A program made the translations under genes and the position numbers. The notes below the pieces were generated by a model, which worked only from the letters and a program-made list of their open reading frames with translations, was not told the DNA's origin and did not search any database. Shown here in pieces: positions 51,429-60,110 of a stretch of 64,000 bases of DNA (position 1 is the stretch's first letter; each line of letters starts with the position of its first letter). The stretch comes from Curvibacter cyanobacteriorum. GTDB taxonomy: Bacteria; Pseudomonadota; Gammaproteobacteria; Burkholderiales; Burkholderiaceae_C. The DNA lies in contig NZ_JAQSIP010000002.1 in the NCBI RefSeq assembly GCF_028649475.1, positions 1-64,000 of the forward strand. The letters are read 5' to 3'.

Positions 51429-52262
51429 ATGAGCAACCCTCCCAAACTCGACGGCAAAGTGGCCCTGGTGTCCGGCTCCGGCCGGGGCATCGGCCGCGAG
51501 ATCGCGCTCAAGCTCGCCAGCGAAGGCGCCCGCGTGGTCATCAACGACCTGGACGAGGCGCCCGCGCTGGCCACCGTGGCCGAGATCGAGGCCGCCGGGG
51601 GCCGCGCCGTGGCCTGCGTGGGCAGCGTCACCGACAGCGGCTTTGCCGAGCGCTTTGTGCAGACCGGCATCGACACCTTTGGCGGCCTGGACATCATCGT
51701 CAACAACGCGGGCTACACCTGGGACAACGTGGTGCAGAAGATGAGCGACGAGCAATGGGACGCCATGCTCGCGGTGCACCTGACGGCCCCGTTCCGCATC
51801 CTGCGCGCGGCCTCGGCCTTCATCCGCGAGGCCGCACGGCAAGAGGCCGAGGCGGACCGCGTGGTGTTCCGCAAGGTGGTCAACATCTCGTCCACCTCGG
51901 GCGTCTACGGCAACGCGGGCCAGGCCAACTACGCGGCAGCCAAGGCCGGCATCAACGGCCTGACCAAGGCCATGGCCAAGGAGTGGGGGCGCTACAAGGT
52001 CAACGTCAACAGCGTGGCCTTTGGCCTGATCAAGACCCGCCTGACCGAGGCCGCGGCCGGTGGCGACGCCAGCATCGACATCGCGGGCCAGCAGATCCGC
52101 GTGGGCGTCAACCCGCAGATCCTGAAGAACGCCGAGGCGCTGATCCCGCTGGGCCGCGGCGGCACGCCCGAAGAAGCGGCCGGTGCGGTCTACCTGTTCT
52201 GCATCCCCGAGTCCAACTACGTCAGCGGCCAGGTGCTGGTCTGCGGCGGCGGTCGTCCCTGA
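51429..52262 (+). CDS. SDR, 3-hydroxyacyl-CoA dehydrogenase-like
   Basis: A 277-residue SDR with SGSGRGIGREIALKLASEGA (cofactor), VVINDLD (Asp, NAD preference), IIVNNAGYTWDN, NISSTSGVYGNAGQANYAAA with KAGI (Ser/Tyr/Lys) and a C-terminal GGGRP. The layout resembles the dehydrogenase domain of peroxisomal multifunctional enzyme type 2 (HSD17B4), which oxidises R-3-hydroxyacyl-CoA made by a MaoC hydratase. Position right after the MaoC pair supports that role. An insertion around residues 215-230 (GGDASIDIAGQQIRVGVNPQ) is specific to this subgroup. Confidence 0.87.
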   Translation: MSNPPKLDGKVALVSGSGRGIGREIALKLASEGARVVINDLDEAPALATVAEIEAAGGRAVACVGSVTDSGFAERFVQTGIDTFGGLDIIVNNAGYTWDNVVQKMSDEQWDAMLAVHLTAPFRILRAASAFIREAARQEAEADRVVFRKVVNISSTSGVYGNAGQANYAAAKAGINGLTKAMAKEWGRYKVNVNSVAFGLIKTRLTEAAAGGDASIDIAGQQIRVGVNPQILKNAEALIPLGRGGTPEEAAGAVYLFCIPESNYVSGQVLVCGGGRP

Positions 52263-52273
52263 AGGAGGCTCCC

Positions 52274-53428
52274 ATGGACGACAGCGTGCTGACCTACCCG
52301 CGCAGCGTGTTCCGCGAGGACCACGAGGCCTACCGCGACACCGTGCGCCGATTCCTGGCCCGCGAATGCCTGCCCCGGCAGGCCGCCTGGGACGAGGCCG
52401 GTCGGGTGGACCGCGAGACCTGGCTCAAGGCCGGCCGCGAAGGCCTGCTGTGCACCGCCATCGACCCCGAACATGGGGGCGCCGGGGGGGACTTTGGTCA
52501 CTGCGCCGTGCTGGTCGAGGAGGTGGCGCGCTCAGGCATCAGCGGCCCGGGCTTTCACCTGCATTCGGACATCATCGCGCCCTACCTCGAGCGCCTGGGC
52601 ACCGAGGCGCAGAAGCAGCAGTGGCTGCCGCGCTGCGCCAGCGGCGAGACCATCCTGGCCATCGCCATGAGCGAGCCTGGCGCGGGCAGCGACCTCAAGG
52701 CCATCCGCACCACGGCGCGGCGCGAGGGCGATGAGTACGTCATCCAGGGCGCCAAGACCTTCATCAGCAACGGCCTGAACTGCGACCTGGTGGTGCTGGT
52801 GGCCAAGACCGCGCCCGAGCTGGGCGCCAAGGGCACCTCCCTGATCCTGGTCGAGGCCGACCGGCCCGGCTTCCGCAAGGGCCGCAAGCTCGACAAGATG
52901 GGGCTCAAGGCGGCCGACACGGCCGAGCTGTTCTTTGACGAGGTGCGGGTGCCGGTCAGCAACCGGCTCGGCGAAGAGGGGCAAGGCTTCAGCTACCTGA
53001 TGACCGAACTGGCCCAGGAGCGCCTGATCATCGCCATCGGCGCGGCCGCCAAGCTGGAGGCCATGCTGGCCGAGACCATCCGCTACACCAAGGAGCGCAT
53101 GGTGTTTGGCAAGCCGCTGTTCGACTTTCAGAACACCCGCTTCAAGCTCGCCGACATCAAGGCCCGCGCCACGGCGGTGCGCATGATGGTCGACCAGTAC
53201 CTGGCCGAGCACCTGCGCCGCAAGCTGACGCTGCAGGAGGCCGCCATCGCCAAGCTCTACAGCACCGAAGAGCTGGGCCGCTGCCTCGATGAGCTGCTGC
53301 AGCTGTACGGTGGCTACGGCTACATGATGGAGTACCCCATCTGCCGCGCCTATGTGGACTCGCGTGTCAACCGCATCTACGGCGGCACCAGCGAGGTCAT
53401 GAAAGAGCTGATCGGTCGCTCGCTCTGA
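52274..53428 (+). CDS. Acyl-CoA dehydrogenase
   Basis: A 384-residue acyl-CoA dehydrogenase. Motifs are IAMSEPGAGSDLKAIRTTA, GAKTFISNGLNCDLVV, ERMVFGKPLFDFQNTRFKLA and LYGGYGYMMEYPICRAYVDS. At the classical catalytic-Glu loop it has IYGGTSEVMK (Gly), like isovaleryl- or long-chain-type enzymes that carry the base elsewhere; AQERLIIAIGAAAK is the candidate helix, with its Glu near residue 248. The start is fixed by GAAGGAGG. It would feed the MaoC/SDR pair with enoyl-CoA. Confidence 0.91.
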   Translation: MDDSVLTYPRSVFREDHEAYRDTVRRFLARECLPRQAAWDEAGRVDRETWLKAGREGLLCTAIDPEHGGAGGDFGHCAVLVEEVARSGISGPGFHLHSDIIAPYLERLGTEAQKQQWLPRCASGETILAIAMSEPGAGSDLKAIRTTARREGDEYVIQGAKTFISNGLNCDLVVLVAKTAPELGAKGTSLILVEADRPGFRKGRKLDKMGLKAADTAELFFDEVRVPVSNRLGEEGQGFSYLMTELAQERLIIAIGAAAKLEAMLAETIRYTKERMVFGKPLFDFQNTRFKLADIKARATAVRMMVDQYLAEHLRRKLTLQEAAIAKLYSTEELGRCLDELLQLYGGYGYMMEYPICRAYVDSRVNRIYGGTSEVMKELIGRSL

Positions 53429-53464
53429 GCCGCCGTCGCCCGCCCCACCATGCGCCAGCGCCCC

Positions 53465-53878
53465 TCACAGCCAGCCCAGCCACTGGCCCCAGACCAGCTG
53501 CCCCAGGTAGCGGCCGGGCAGCAGGGTGAACACGCCCGCCCCCACACAGGCCGACCAGTACAGGCGCTGCATGGTCTTGCGGTGGCCTTCGATGTTGCGC
53601 CGCGCCAGGTACCAGAAGGCACCAAACAGGCTGAACAAGGTCACCGGCACCAGCAAATGGATGGGCGTGTAGCCCGCCAGGTTGGGCAGCTGGAAGTCGC
53701 GGATGAACAGGGCCGAGAAGGCCGTGATCAGCATCAGCGTGACCCAGGCATAGCCCGCGGCGCGGTGCAGCCAGGGGCGCTGCCGGGCGCCTTGCCGTGC
53801 CCAAAGCGCCACCGGTCCCAGGACCAGGGCGCCCAGGGCGGCGCTGAGGTGGATGGCGATGGTGGGCGTGAGCTGCAT
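53465..53878 (-). CDS. DUF2306 family membrane protein
   Basis: A 137-residue membrane protein with four predicted helices. Recognisable DUF2306 features are IHLSAALGALVLGP, HRAAGYAWVTLMLITAFSAL and the C-terminal HRKTMQRLYWSACVGAGVFT, where conserved His residues suggest a cytochrome b561-like arrangement; the function is unknown. It is inserted on the opposite strand between two acyl-CoA genes. The start at 53878 (MQLTPTIAIHL) has an AGAGGA site; the longer open frame upstream is non-conserved and arginine-rich. Confidence 0.85.
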   Translation of the reverse strand: MQLTPTIAIHLSAALGALVLGPVALWARQGARQRPWLHRAAGYAWVTLMLITAFSALFIRDFQLPNLAGYTPIHLLVPVTLFSLFGAFWYLARRNIEGHRKTMQRLYWSACVGAGVFTLLPGRYLGQLVWGQWLGWL

Positions 53879-54069
53879 GGTGGTGTCCTCTGGAAGTGTC
53901 GCAATGGGGTGGAGTATGGCCAGCCTGCAGCCAGACGGCAGCGCCCATGCGACGAGTTGCGGGCGGCGCGCGCGAAAGCCCCTCACGGCGGCGCGAAATG
54001 CAGCCGCTTTTTCACAGTTTGGATCGCCAGCCCGCGCCGCAGCGCCGGCCTGGCGATGGGAGACGCACG

Positions 54070-55854
54070 ATGACGGCGCCATTGCCCCCCCCGGCCCCCG
54101 AACCGCACCACCGCTTCTGGCCGCCCGGTGTGCCCCACACCGTGCGCCCCAGCGCGGTGGGCCTGAGCCATTACCTGGCCGTGGCGGCCGAGCGGGACCC
54201 CGACAAGCCCGCCATCCACTTCTGTGGCCAAAGCCTGAGCTATGGCGCGCTGCAACAGCGTGTCGAGGCCCTGGCCGCCTGGTTGCAGCGGCGCCTGGGC
54301 GTGCAGCCGGGCGACCGCGTCTGGCTGATGAGCCAGAACTGCCCGCAGTACGTGGTGGGCTTCTTCGCGCTGCTGCGCCTGGGCGCCGTGGTGGTGCCGG
54401 TCAACCCCATGAGCACCGCCACCGAGCTGGCCTGGCTGCAGCAGGACACCGACGCCCAAGTCGCCTTGCTGGCCCAGGAGCTGCTGCCGCGCGTGCAGGG
54501 CCTGCTGGCCTCGGGGGCCCTGCGTGCGGCGGTGGTCCACGCCTACGCCGATGCCATGCACCCGAGCACCGTCGGTGCCGCCGATTCACCATGGCCCGAA
54601 CCGTTTCACCAGCCGCGTCAGGCCCTCGACCGTGCGGCCTTGCATGGCCTGGAGGACGCGCTGACCGAGGCCTTGAGCGCCGGTTGGCGCCCCGCAAACG
54701 ACCACCCGGGGCCCGATGCCCTGGCCGTCTTGCCCTACACCTCGGGCACCACGGGCCACCCCAAGGGCTGCATGCACACCCACGGCACGGTGCTGGCGTC
54801 CAATCTGGCGTCGCAGATCTGGCGCGGCCTGCACTCGGCGTCGGTGTTCCTCAGTGTGGCGCCGCTGTTCCACATGCTGGGTATGCAAAACGGCATGAAC
54901 CTGCCGCTGACCCTGGGCGCCACCCTGGTCATGATGCCGCGCTGGCACGCCCCGAGCGCGGCCCGACTGATCGAGCAGCACCGGGTCTCGGTGTGGACCG
55001 CTCCGCCCAGCATGGTGATCGACTTCTTCGCCCAAGCCGACGTGCTGCAGCGCGACCTGAGCAGCCTGAGCCTGCTGTCCGGGGGCGGTGCGGCGATGCC
55101 CGAGGCGGTGGCCACCCTGCTGGCCGAGCGCTTTGGCCTGCGCTACAACGAGGCCTACGGCCTGTCGGAGACCGCGGCCTTCTTGCACGCCAACCCGCTG
55201 CACCGGGGCAAACGCCAGTGCCTGGGCATGCCCACGCCGGGGGTGGTGTCGCGCATCGTGGACCCCGACACCCTGGCTGAGTTGCCCCCCGGCGAGGTCG
55301 GCGAGCTGGTCACCAGCGGGCCGCAGCTGATGCTGGGCTACTGGCGCAACCCGGCCGCCACCGAGGCGGCTTTCTTTGAGCGCGACGGCCGGCGCTTCTT
55401 CCGCACCGGCGACCTCGCCAGCGTCGACGAGGACGGCTACTACTTCATGCGCGACCGCCTCAAACGCATGATCAATGCGTCGGGCTTCAAGGTCTGGCCG
55501 GCCGAGGTCGAAAGCGCCTTGTACGAACACCCCGCCATCCACGAGGCCTGCGTCATCGCGGTCGACGACCCGCGCCGCGGCGAGACCGTCAAGGCCCTGG
55601 TGGTGCTCAAGCCCGCGCAGCGTGGCCAGCTCAGCGAGGCGCAGCTGATCGCCTGGGCGCGCGAGCGCATGGCGGTCTACAAGGCGCCGGCCTGGGTCGA
55701 GTTTGTCGACCACCTGCCCAAGTCGGGCACCGGCAAGATTTTGTGGCGCGAACTGCAGGAGGCGCACCGCCAGCGCGCCCAGGCCGCCCCGACCGCCCCA
55801 GCCACTGACCCGGCCACCGCCCCAGCCGCGGCCCCGACCAGCACATCGGTCTGA
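54070..55854 (+). CDS. AMP-forming acyl-CoA synthetase (long-chain type)
   Basis: A 594-residue adenylate-forming ligase. Motifs are YTSGTTGHPKGCMHTHG (A3), NEAYGLSETAAFL (A5), FRTGDLASVDEDGYY (A7), DRLKRMINASGFKVWPAEVE (A8) and PKSGTGKILWREL (A10, catalytic Lys). A 40-residue Ala/Pro/Thr-rich tail follows the last motif. It would activate the carboxylic acid taken up via this operon's Bug receptors. The ATG at 54070 is used; the frame is open upstream but without family-like sequence. Confidence 0.88.
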   Translation: MTAPLPPPAPEPHHRFWPPGVPHTVRPSAVGLSHYLAVAAERDPDKPAIHFCGQSLSYGALQQRVEALAAWLQRRLGVQPGDRVWLMSQNCPQYVVGFFALLRLGAVVVPVNPMSTATELAWLQQDTDAQVALLAQELLPRVQGLLASGALRAAVVHAYADAMHPSTVGAADSPWPEPFHQPRQALDRAALHGLEDALTEALSAGWRPANDHPGPDALAVLPYTSGTTGHPKGCMHTHGTVLASNLASQIWRGLHSASVFLSVAPLFHMLGMQNGMNLPLTLGATLVMMPRWHAPSAARLIEQHRVSVWTAPPSMVIDFFAQADVLQRDLSSLSLLSGGGAAMPEAVATLLAERFGLRYNEAYGLSETAAFLHANPLHRGKRQCLGMPTPGVVSRIVDPDTLAELPPGEVGELVTSGPQLMLGYWRNPAATEAAFFERDGRRFFRTGDLASVDEDGYYFMRDRLKRMINASGFKVWPAEVESALYEHPAIHEACVIAVDDPRRGETVKALVVLKPAQRGQLSEAQLIAWARERMAVYKAPAWVEFVDHLPKSGTGKILWRELQEAHRQRAQAAPTAPATDPATAPAAAPTSTSV

Positions 55855-55905
55855 GCCACCCCGCAGCCCTTGCCCCCCCATTTTTTGACCAGGAGCTTTT
55901 TCACC

Positions 55906-56700
55906 ATGTTCTTGTCCACCGATTTTTCTGGCCAGGCCGTGTTCGTCGCGGGCGGCAGCAGCGGCATCAACCTGGGCATCGCGCGGGCCTTCGCGCAGCG
56001 CGGCGCGCGGGTGGCGATCGCCAGCCGCTCGGCCGAGCGCGTGGCCGGGGCGGTGGCCGAGTTGCAGGCGCTGGGCGCCGAGGTGCATGGCTTCAGCGCC
56101 GATGTGCGCGACGCCGACGCCATCGCCGCCGTGCTGGGCCAGGCGCACGCGCGCATCGGCGACTTCAGCGTGCTGGTGTCGGGCGCCGCGGGCAACTTTG
56201 TCGCCCCCGCGCTGGGCATGTCGGCCAAGGGCTTTCGCACCGTGGTCGACATCGACCTCAACGGCACCTTCCATGTGCTGCGCGCGGGCCATGCCTACCT
56301 GCGCCGGCCCGGCGCGTCGGTGATCAGCATCTCGGCGCCCCAGGCCTTCAACCCGACGCCGCTGCAAGCCCATGTCTGTGCCGCCAAGGCCGGGGTCGAC
56401 ATGCTGACCCGCGTGCTGGCCATGGAGTGGGGCCCCGACGGCGTGCGTGTCAATTCCATCGTGCCTGGCCCGATTGGCGACACCGAAGGCGTGCGCCGCC
56501 TGGCCCCGACCCCCGAGGCGCGCCAGGCCATGGCCGCCAGCGTGCCGCTGCGCCGCATGGGGCGCACCGACGAGATCGCCGACATGGCGCTGTTCCTGTC
56601 CTCGCCCTACGCCCAGTTCGTGACCGGGGCGGTGATCCCGGTCGACGGCGGCAGCTCGCTGGGCGGCGGGCGCGACCTGGGCGCCGCCTTGCAGGCCTGA
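55906..56700 (+). CDS. SDR of the 2,4-dienoyl-CoA reductase (DECR) type
   Basis: A 264-residue SDR with AGGSSGINLGIARAFAQRGA (cofactor) and SGAAGNFVAPALGMS, where the AAGNF signature of 2,4-dienoyl-CoA reductases replaces NNAG. Other segments are VVDIDLNGTFHV, AKAGVDMLTRVLAMEWGPDG and NSIVPGPIGDTEGVRRL, all as in peroxisomal/mitochondrial DECR. The usual SDR tyrosine is missing (Val157, four before Lys161); DECR enzymes also lack it, so the protein is probably active. It would reduce dienoyl-CoAs with NADPH during degradation of unsaturated acids. It follows the acyl-CoA ligase by 51 bases. Confidence 0.83.
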   Translation: MFLSTDFSGQAVFVAGGSSGINLGIARAFAQRGARVAIASRSAERVAGAVAELQALGAEVHGFSADVRDADAIAAVLGQAHARIGDFSVLVSGAAGNFVAPALGMSAKGFRTVVDIDLNGTFHVLRAGHAYLRRPGASVISISAPQAFNPTPLQAHVCAAKAGVDMLTRVLAMEWGPDGVRVNSIVPGPIGDTEGVRRLAPTPEARQAMAASVPLRRMGRTDEIADMALFLSSPYAQFVTGAVIPVDGGSSLGGGRDLGAALQA

Positions 56701-56743
56701 GCCCCCCCCCCTGTTCTTTGATGGATTCCCAGGAGACCCCAAC

Positions 56744-57538
56744 ATGTCCCAAGCCTTTGAACGCATCCGCTACGAGGTGCGCGACCAGGTCGCCACGCTG
56801 ACCCTGGACAACGTGCGCGCCCGCAATGCCTTTGACCCCGCGATGCGCGACGAGATGCGCCAGGTGGTGGCCGGCTTGCGCGCCGACCCGGGCATCCGCG
56901 CCCTGGTGCTGACCGGCGCGGGCGAGCACTTCTGCGCCGGCGGTGACCTGCGCAACATCGCCACCGTGGGCCTGGACAACGCGGGCTGGCGCGCGCGCCT
57001 GCAAAGCCTGCACGACTGGCTCAAAGAGCTGATCACGCTGGACCGCCCCGTCATCGCCGCGGTCGACGGCGCCGCCTATGGCGCGGGCTTCAGTCTGGCG
57101 CTGCTGGCCGACTTTGTGATCGCCACACCCCGCGCGCGCTTTTGCATGTCCTTCATGCGCGTGGGCCTGGTGCCCGACTGCGCGGCCTTCTACACCCTGC
57201 CACGCATTGTCGGCGTGCAGCGCGCCCGCGAGCTGATGCTGTCGGCGCGCGAGGTCAGCGCCCAGGAGGCCCTGCAACTGGGCATCGCCCTGGAGCTGCA
57301 CCCCCCAGAACAACTGCAGGCCCGCGCCCAGGCGCTGGCCGCGAGCTTTGTCAACACCTCGCCGGTGGCCGTGGGCCTGGTCAAGCGGGCGCTGGCCGCG
57401 CCAGGCCACGACCTGCCCACGCTGCTGGAGATGGAGGCCAACGCCCAGGCCCTGGCCATGGGCACCGAGGCCCACCGCACGGCGGTGCAGCGCTTCCTCA
57501 ACAAGGAGCCGGCGCTGTTCCAGTGGCCCGCGCTCTGA
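56744..57538 (+). CDS. Enoyl-CoA hydratase/isomerase family protein
   Basis: A 264-residue crotonase-fold enzyme. The oxyanion-hole segments GEHFCAGGDLRNIATV and DGAAYGAGFSLALLADFVIA are intact. The catalytic loop reads LVPDCAAFYTLPRIVG, with Asp in the position used by PaaG-like isomerase/hydratases. It has an AGGAGACCCC ribosome-binding site. Alongside the MaoC hydratase in the same operon it may act as a double-bond isomerase or serve a separate branch. Confidence 0.88.
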   Translation: MSQAFERIRYEVRDQVATLTLDNVRARNAFDPAMRDEMRQVVAGLRADPGIRALVLTGAGEHFCAGGDLRNIATVGLDNAGWRARLQSLHDWLKELITLDRPVIAAVDGAAYGAGFSLALLADFVIATPRARFCMSFMRVGLVPDCAAFYTLPRIVGVQRARELMLSAREVSAQEALQLGIALELHPPEQLQARAQALAASFVNTSPVAVGLVKRALAAPGHDLPTLLEMEANAQALAMGTEAHRTAVQRFLNKEPALFQWPAL

Positions 57539-57589
57539 CGCCATTTTTTGCTTCGGATTCCCACCCTTTTTTCATTTCAGGAGAACAAC

Positions 57590-58513
57590 ATGAGCCAACC
57601 CAATCGCATGGTGGAAGGCAAGGTGGTGCTGGTCACCGGCGCCGGTGGCGGCATTGGCCGTGACATCGCCCTGGCCATGGCGCGCGAAGGCGCGCGCGTG
57701 GTCGTCAACGACATTGGCGCCTCGGTCAGTGGCGAGGGCAATGACGCTGGCCCGGCCCAGCAGGTGGTCAACGAGATCCGCGCCCTGGGCGGCGAGGCGG
57801 TGGCCAACACCGACAGCGTGAGCGAGGCGGTCAGCGCCGGGCGCATCGTGCAAACCGCGCTGGACACCTTTGGCCGCATCGACGTGGTGGTCAACAACGC
57901 GGGCATCCTGCGCGACCGCTTCTTCCACAAGATGAGCCTGGACGAGTGGGACGCGGTGATCAAGGTGCACCTGTACGGCGCCTACTACGTCAGCCGCGCG
58001 GCGTCGACCCACTTCAAGGAGCAGGGCTCGGGCAACTACATCCACATGACCTCGACCTCGGGCCTGATTGGCAACTTCGGCCAGGCCAACTACTCGGCGG
58101 CCAAGCTGGGCATCGCGGCCCTGTCCAAGTCCATCGCGCTGGACATGCAGAAGTTCAATGTGCGCAGCAACTGCATCGCGCCCTTTGCCTGGAGCCGCAT
58201 GATCGGCAGCATCCCGACCGAGACCGATGCCGAGAAGGCCCGCGTCGAGCGCATCAAGCAGATGACGCCCGCCAAGATCGCGCCGCTGGCCGTGTGCCTG
58301 GCCAGCGATGAGTCCGACTACGCCAACGGCCAGATCTTTGCCGTGCGCAACAACGAGATCTTCCTGATCAGCCAGCCGCGACCGGTGCGCTCGGTGCACC
58401 GCAGCGAAGGCTGGACGCCCGAAAGCGTGGCCAGCCATGCGCTGCCGGCGCTCAAGGCCATGTTCTTCCCGCTGGACCGCTCGGGTGACGTCTTCACCTG
58501 GGACCCGATCTGA
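57590..58513 (+). CDS. SDR, HSD17B4/MFE-2-like 3-hydroxyacyl-CoA dehydrogenase
   Basis: A 307-residue SDR: VTGAGGGIGRDIALAMAREG (cofactor), VVVNDIGASVSGEG (family-typical loop seen in MFE-2 dehydrogenase domains), VVNNAGILRDRFFHKMS, MTSTSGLIGNFGQANYSAA with KLGI (Ser/Tyr/Lys), and a 55-residue C-terminal extension ending DVFTWDPI. MFE-2-type dehydrogenases oxidise R-3-hydroxyacyl-CoA. The ATG at 57590 follows TCAGGAGAAC. It is the second such enzyme in the operon and is just before the DUF35/thiolase-like pair. Confidence 0.88.
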   Translation: MSQPNRMVEGKVVLVTGAGGGIGRDIALAMAREGARVVVNDIGASVSGEGNDAGPAQQVVNEIRALGGEAVANTDSVSEAVSAGRIVQTALDTFGRIDVVVNNAGILRDRFFHKMSLDEWDAVIKVHLYGAYYVSRAASTHFKEQGSGNYIHMTSTSGLIGNFGQANYSAAKLGIAALSKSIALDMQKFNVRSNCIAPFAWSRMIGSIPTETDAEKARVERIKQMTPAKIAPLAVCLASDESDYANGQIFAVRNNEIFLISQPRPVRSVHRSEGWTPESVASHALPALKAMFFPLDRSGDVFTWDPI

Positions 58514-58524
58514 CGGAGCCCGCC

Positions 58525-58938
58525 ATGAGCCAATCCGCTGTCACCCCGACCGCCTCGCCCAGCACCGGCATCCAGGCCCGCCACCAGGCCGAGCTGGACC
58601 AGGGCCGCTTCCTGATCCAGCACTGCGCCGGCTGCGACCAGCACCTCTACTACCCGCGCGAGCTGTGCCCGCACTGCGGCAGCGACGCGCTGAGCCTGGT
58701 CGCCCCCGCGGGCACCGGCACGGTGTATTCGACCACCGTGGTCCGCCGCCAGCCCGAGGCCGGCGGCGACTACAACGTGGCCTTGATCGACCTCGACGAG
58801 GGCGTGCGCCTGATGAGCAGGGTCAGCAACCTGGCGCCCGAGGCCGTGGCCATCGGCCTGCGCGTGCAAGCGCGGGTGCAGGTCAGCGAAGGCCGTGGCC
58901 TGGTGCTGTTTGACGCACTGATCGGAGACGCCGCATGA
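58525..58938 (+). CDS. DUF35 zinc-ribbon/OB-fold protein, partner of the following thiolase-like protein
   Basis: A 137-residue protein of the DUF35 family: a rubredoxin-like zinc ribbon with Cys34, Cys37, Cys48 and Cys51 (CAGC and CPHC), then an OB fold (GTVYSTTVVRRQPEAGGDYN; ALIDLDEGVRLMSRV). DUF35 proteins act as small acyl-CoA-binding partners of thiolase-fold enzymes. Its last four bases overlap the start of the next gene (ATGA), so the two products are made together and probably form a complex. Confidence 0.9.
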   Translation: MSQSAVTPTASPSTGIQARHQAELDQGRFLIQHCAGCDQHLYYPRELCPHCGSDALSLVAPAGTGTVYSTTVVRRQPEAGGDYNVALIDLDEGVRLMSRVSNLAPEAVAIGLRVQARVQVSEGRGLVLFDALIGDAA

Positions 58939-60110
58939 GCACCCTGAACGAACTGCGCGGCAGCGCCGCCATCGCGGGCGTGGCCACCTTTGGCTGCGGT
59001 GAGGCCCCCGGCTTCACCGACATGGAGCTGCTGGCCCGCTCGGCGCGCGCCGCTGTGGCCGATGCCGGCCTGAAGATGAGCGACATTGACGGCCTGTGCA
59101 CCGCCAGCGCGGGCGCCACGATGTGGGCCATGCCGGTGGTGGAGTACCTGGGCCTGCGCCCCACCTACCTCGACAGCACCATGATCGGTGGCTCCAGCTT
59201 TGTGGCCCACCTGCTGCCCGCCATGCAGGCGCTGCGGTCGGGGCAGTGCCAGGCGGTGCTGGTCTGCTACGGCAGCACCCAGCGCACGGCCACCTATGGC
59301 CGGCGCGAGATTGGCGCCGCGCGCAAGTGGCTGGACCCGCAGCCCTACGAGACCCCCTACGAGCCCTTCAACCCGCCCACCGCCTACGCGCTGGCAGCGG
59401 CACGCCACATGCACCAGTACGGCACCACGCGGCGCGACCTGGCCGAGGTGGCGGTGGCCGCGCGCGCCTGGGCCCGGCTCAACCCGGAGGCCTTCATGCG
59501 CGGCCCGCTGAGCCTGGACGACGTGCTGAACGCCCGCCTGGTCAGCGACCCCTTGAGCGTGCGCGACTGCTGCCTGGTCACCGACGGGGGCGGGGCCTAT
59601 GTGCTGGTCAGCGCGGAGCGCGCACGCCACCTGGCCAAGAAGCCGGTGTACGTGCTGGGCAACGCCAGCGCGGTGTGGAACCGGCAGATCTCGGCCATGC
59701 ACGACCTGACCGTCACCGCGGCCAGCCAGTCGGGGCGCCAGGCCTACGCCATGGCTGGGCTGAGCGCGGCCGACATCGACGTGGTGCAGCTCTACGACGC
59801 TTTCACCATCAACACCTTGCTGTTCCTGGAGGACCTGGGCTTTTGTCCCAAAGGCGAGGCGGGCCGTTTTGTGCAGGACGGGGCCATTGCCCCCGGCGGG
59901 CGATTGCCGGTCAACACCAATGGCGGCGGCCTGTCCTGCGTGCACCCGGGCATGTACGGCATCTTCACGCTGATCGAGGCGGTGCGCCAGCTGCGCGGCG
60001 AGTGCGGCGAGCGCCAGGTGGCCGGTGCGGTGACCGCGCTGGCGCACGGCAATGGCGGCACCTTGTCCAGCCAGGCCACGGCCATCCTGGGCACCGAGGC
60101 GGCCCTTTAA
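58935..60110 (+). CDS. Thiolase-like protein lacking the nucleophilic cysteine (Ltp2-like candidate aldolase)
   Basis: A 391-residue thiolase-fold protein. Compared with the complete thiolase at 49216, Cys86 is replaced by Met83 (DSTMIGGSSFV), the HDCF motif by YDAF, and the C-terminal cysteine region by AHGNGGTLSS; only the histidine in LSCVHPGMYG remains. It therefore cannot use ordinary thiolase chemistry. Coupling to a DUF35 gene by a four-base overlap is the arrangement known for Ltp2, the aldolase that removes a side-chain fragment in bacterial steroid catabolism. Aldolytic cleavage of a 3-hydroxyacyl-CoA is therefore a reasonable hypothesis, but unproven here. Confidence 0.82.
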   Translation: MSTLNELRGSAAIAGVATFGCGEAPGFTDMELLARSARAAVADAGLKMSDIDGLCTASAGATMWAMPVVEYLGLRPTYLDSTMIGGSSFVAHLLPAMQALRSGQCQAVLVCYGSTQRTATYGRREIGAARKWLDPQPYETPYEPFNPPTAYALAAARHMHQYGTTRRDLAEVAVAARAWARLNPEAFMRGPLSLDDVLNARLVSDPLSVRDCCLVTDGGGAYVLVSAERARHLAKKPVYVLGNASAVWNRQISAMHDLTVTAASQSGRQAYAMAGLSAADIDVVQLYDAFTINTLLFLEDLGFCPKGEAGRFVQDGAIAPGGRLPVNTNGGGLSCVHPGMYGIFTLIEAVRQLRGECGERQVAGAVTALAHGNGGTLSSQATAILGTEAAL

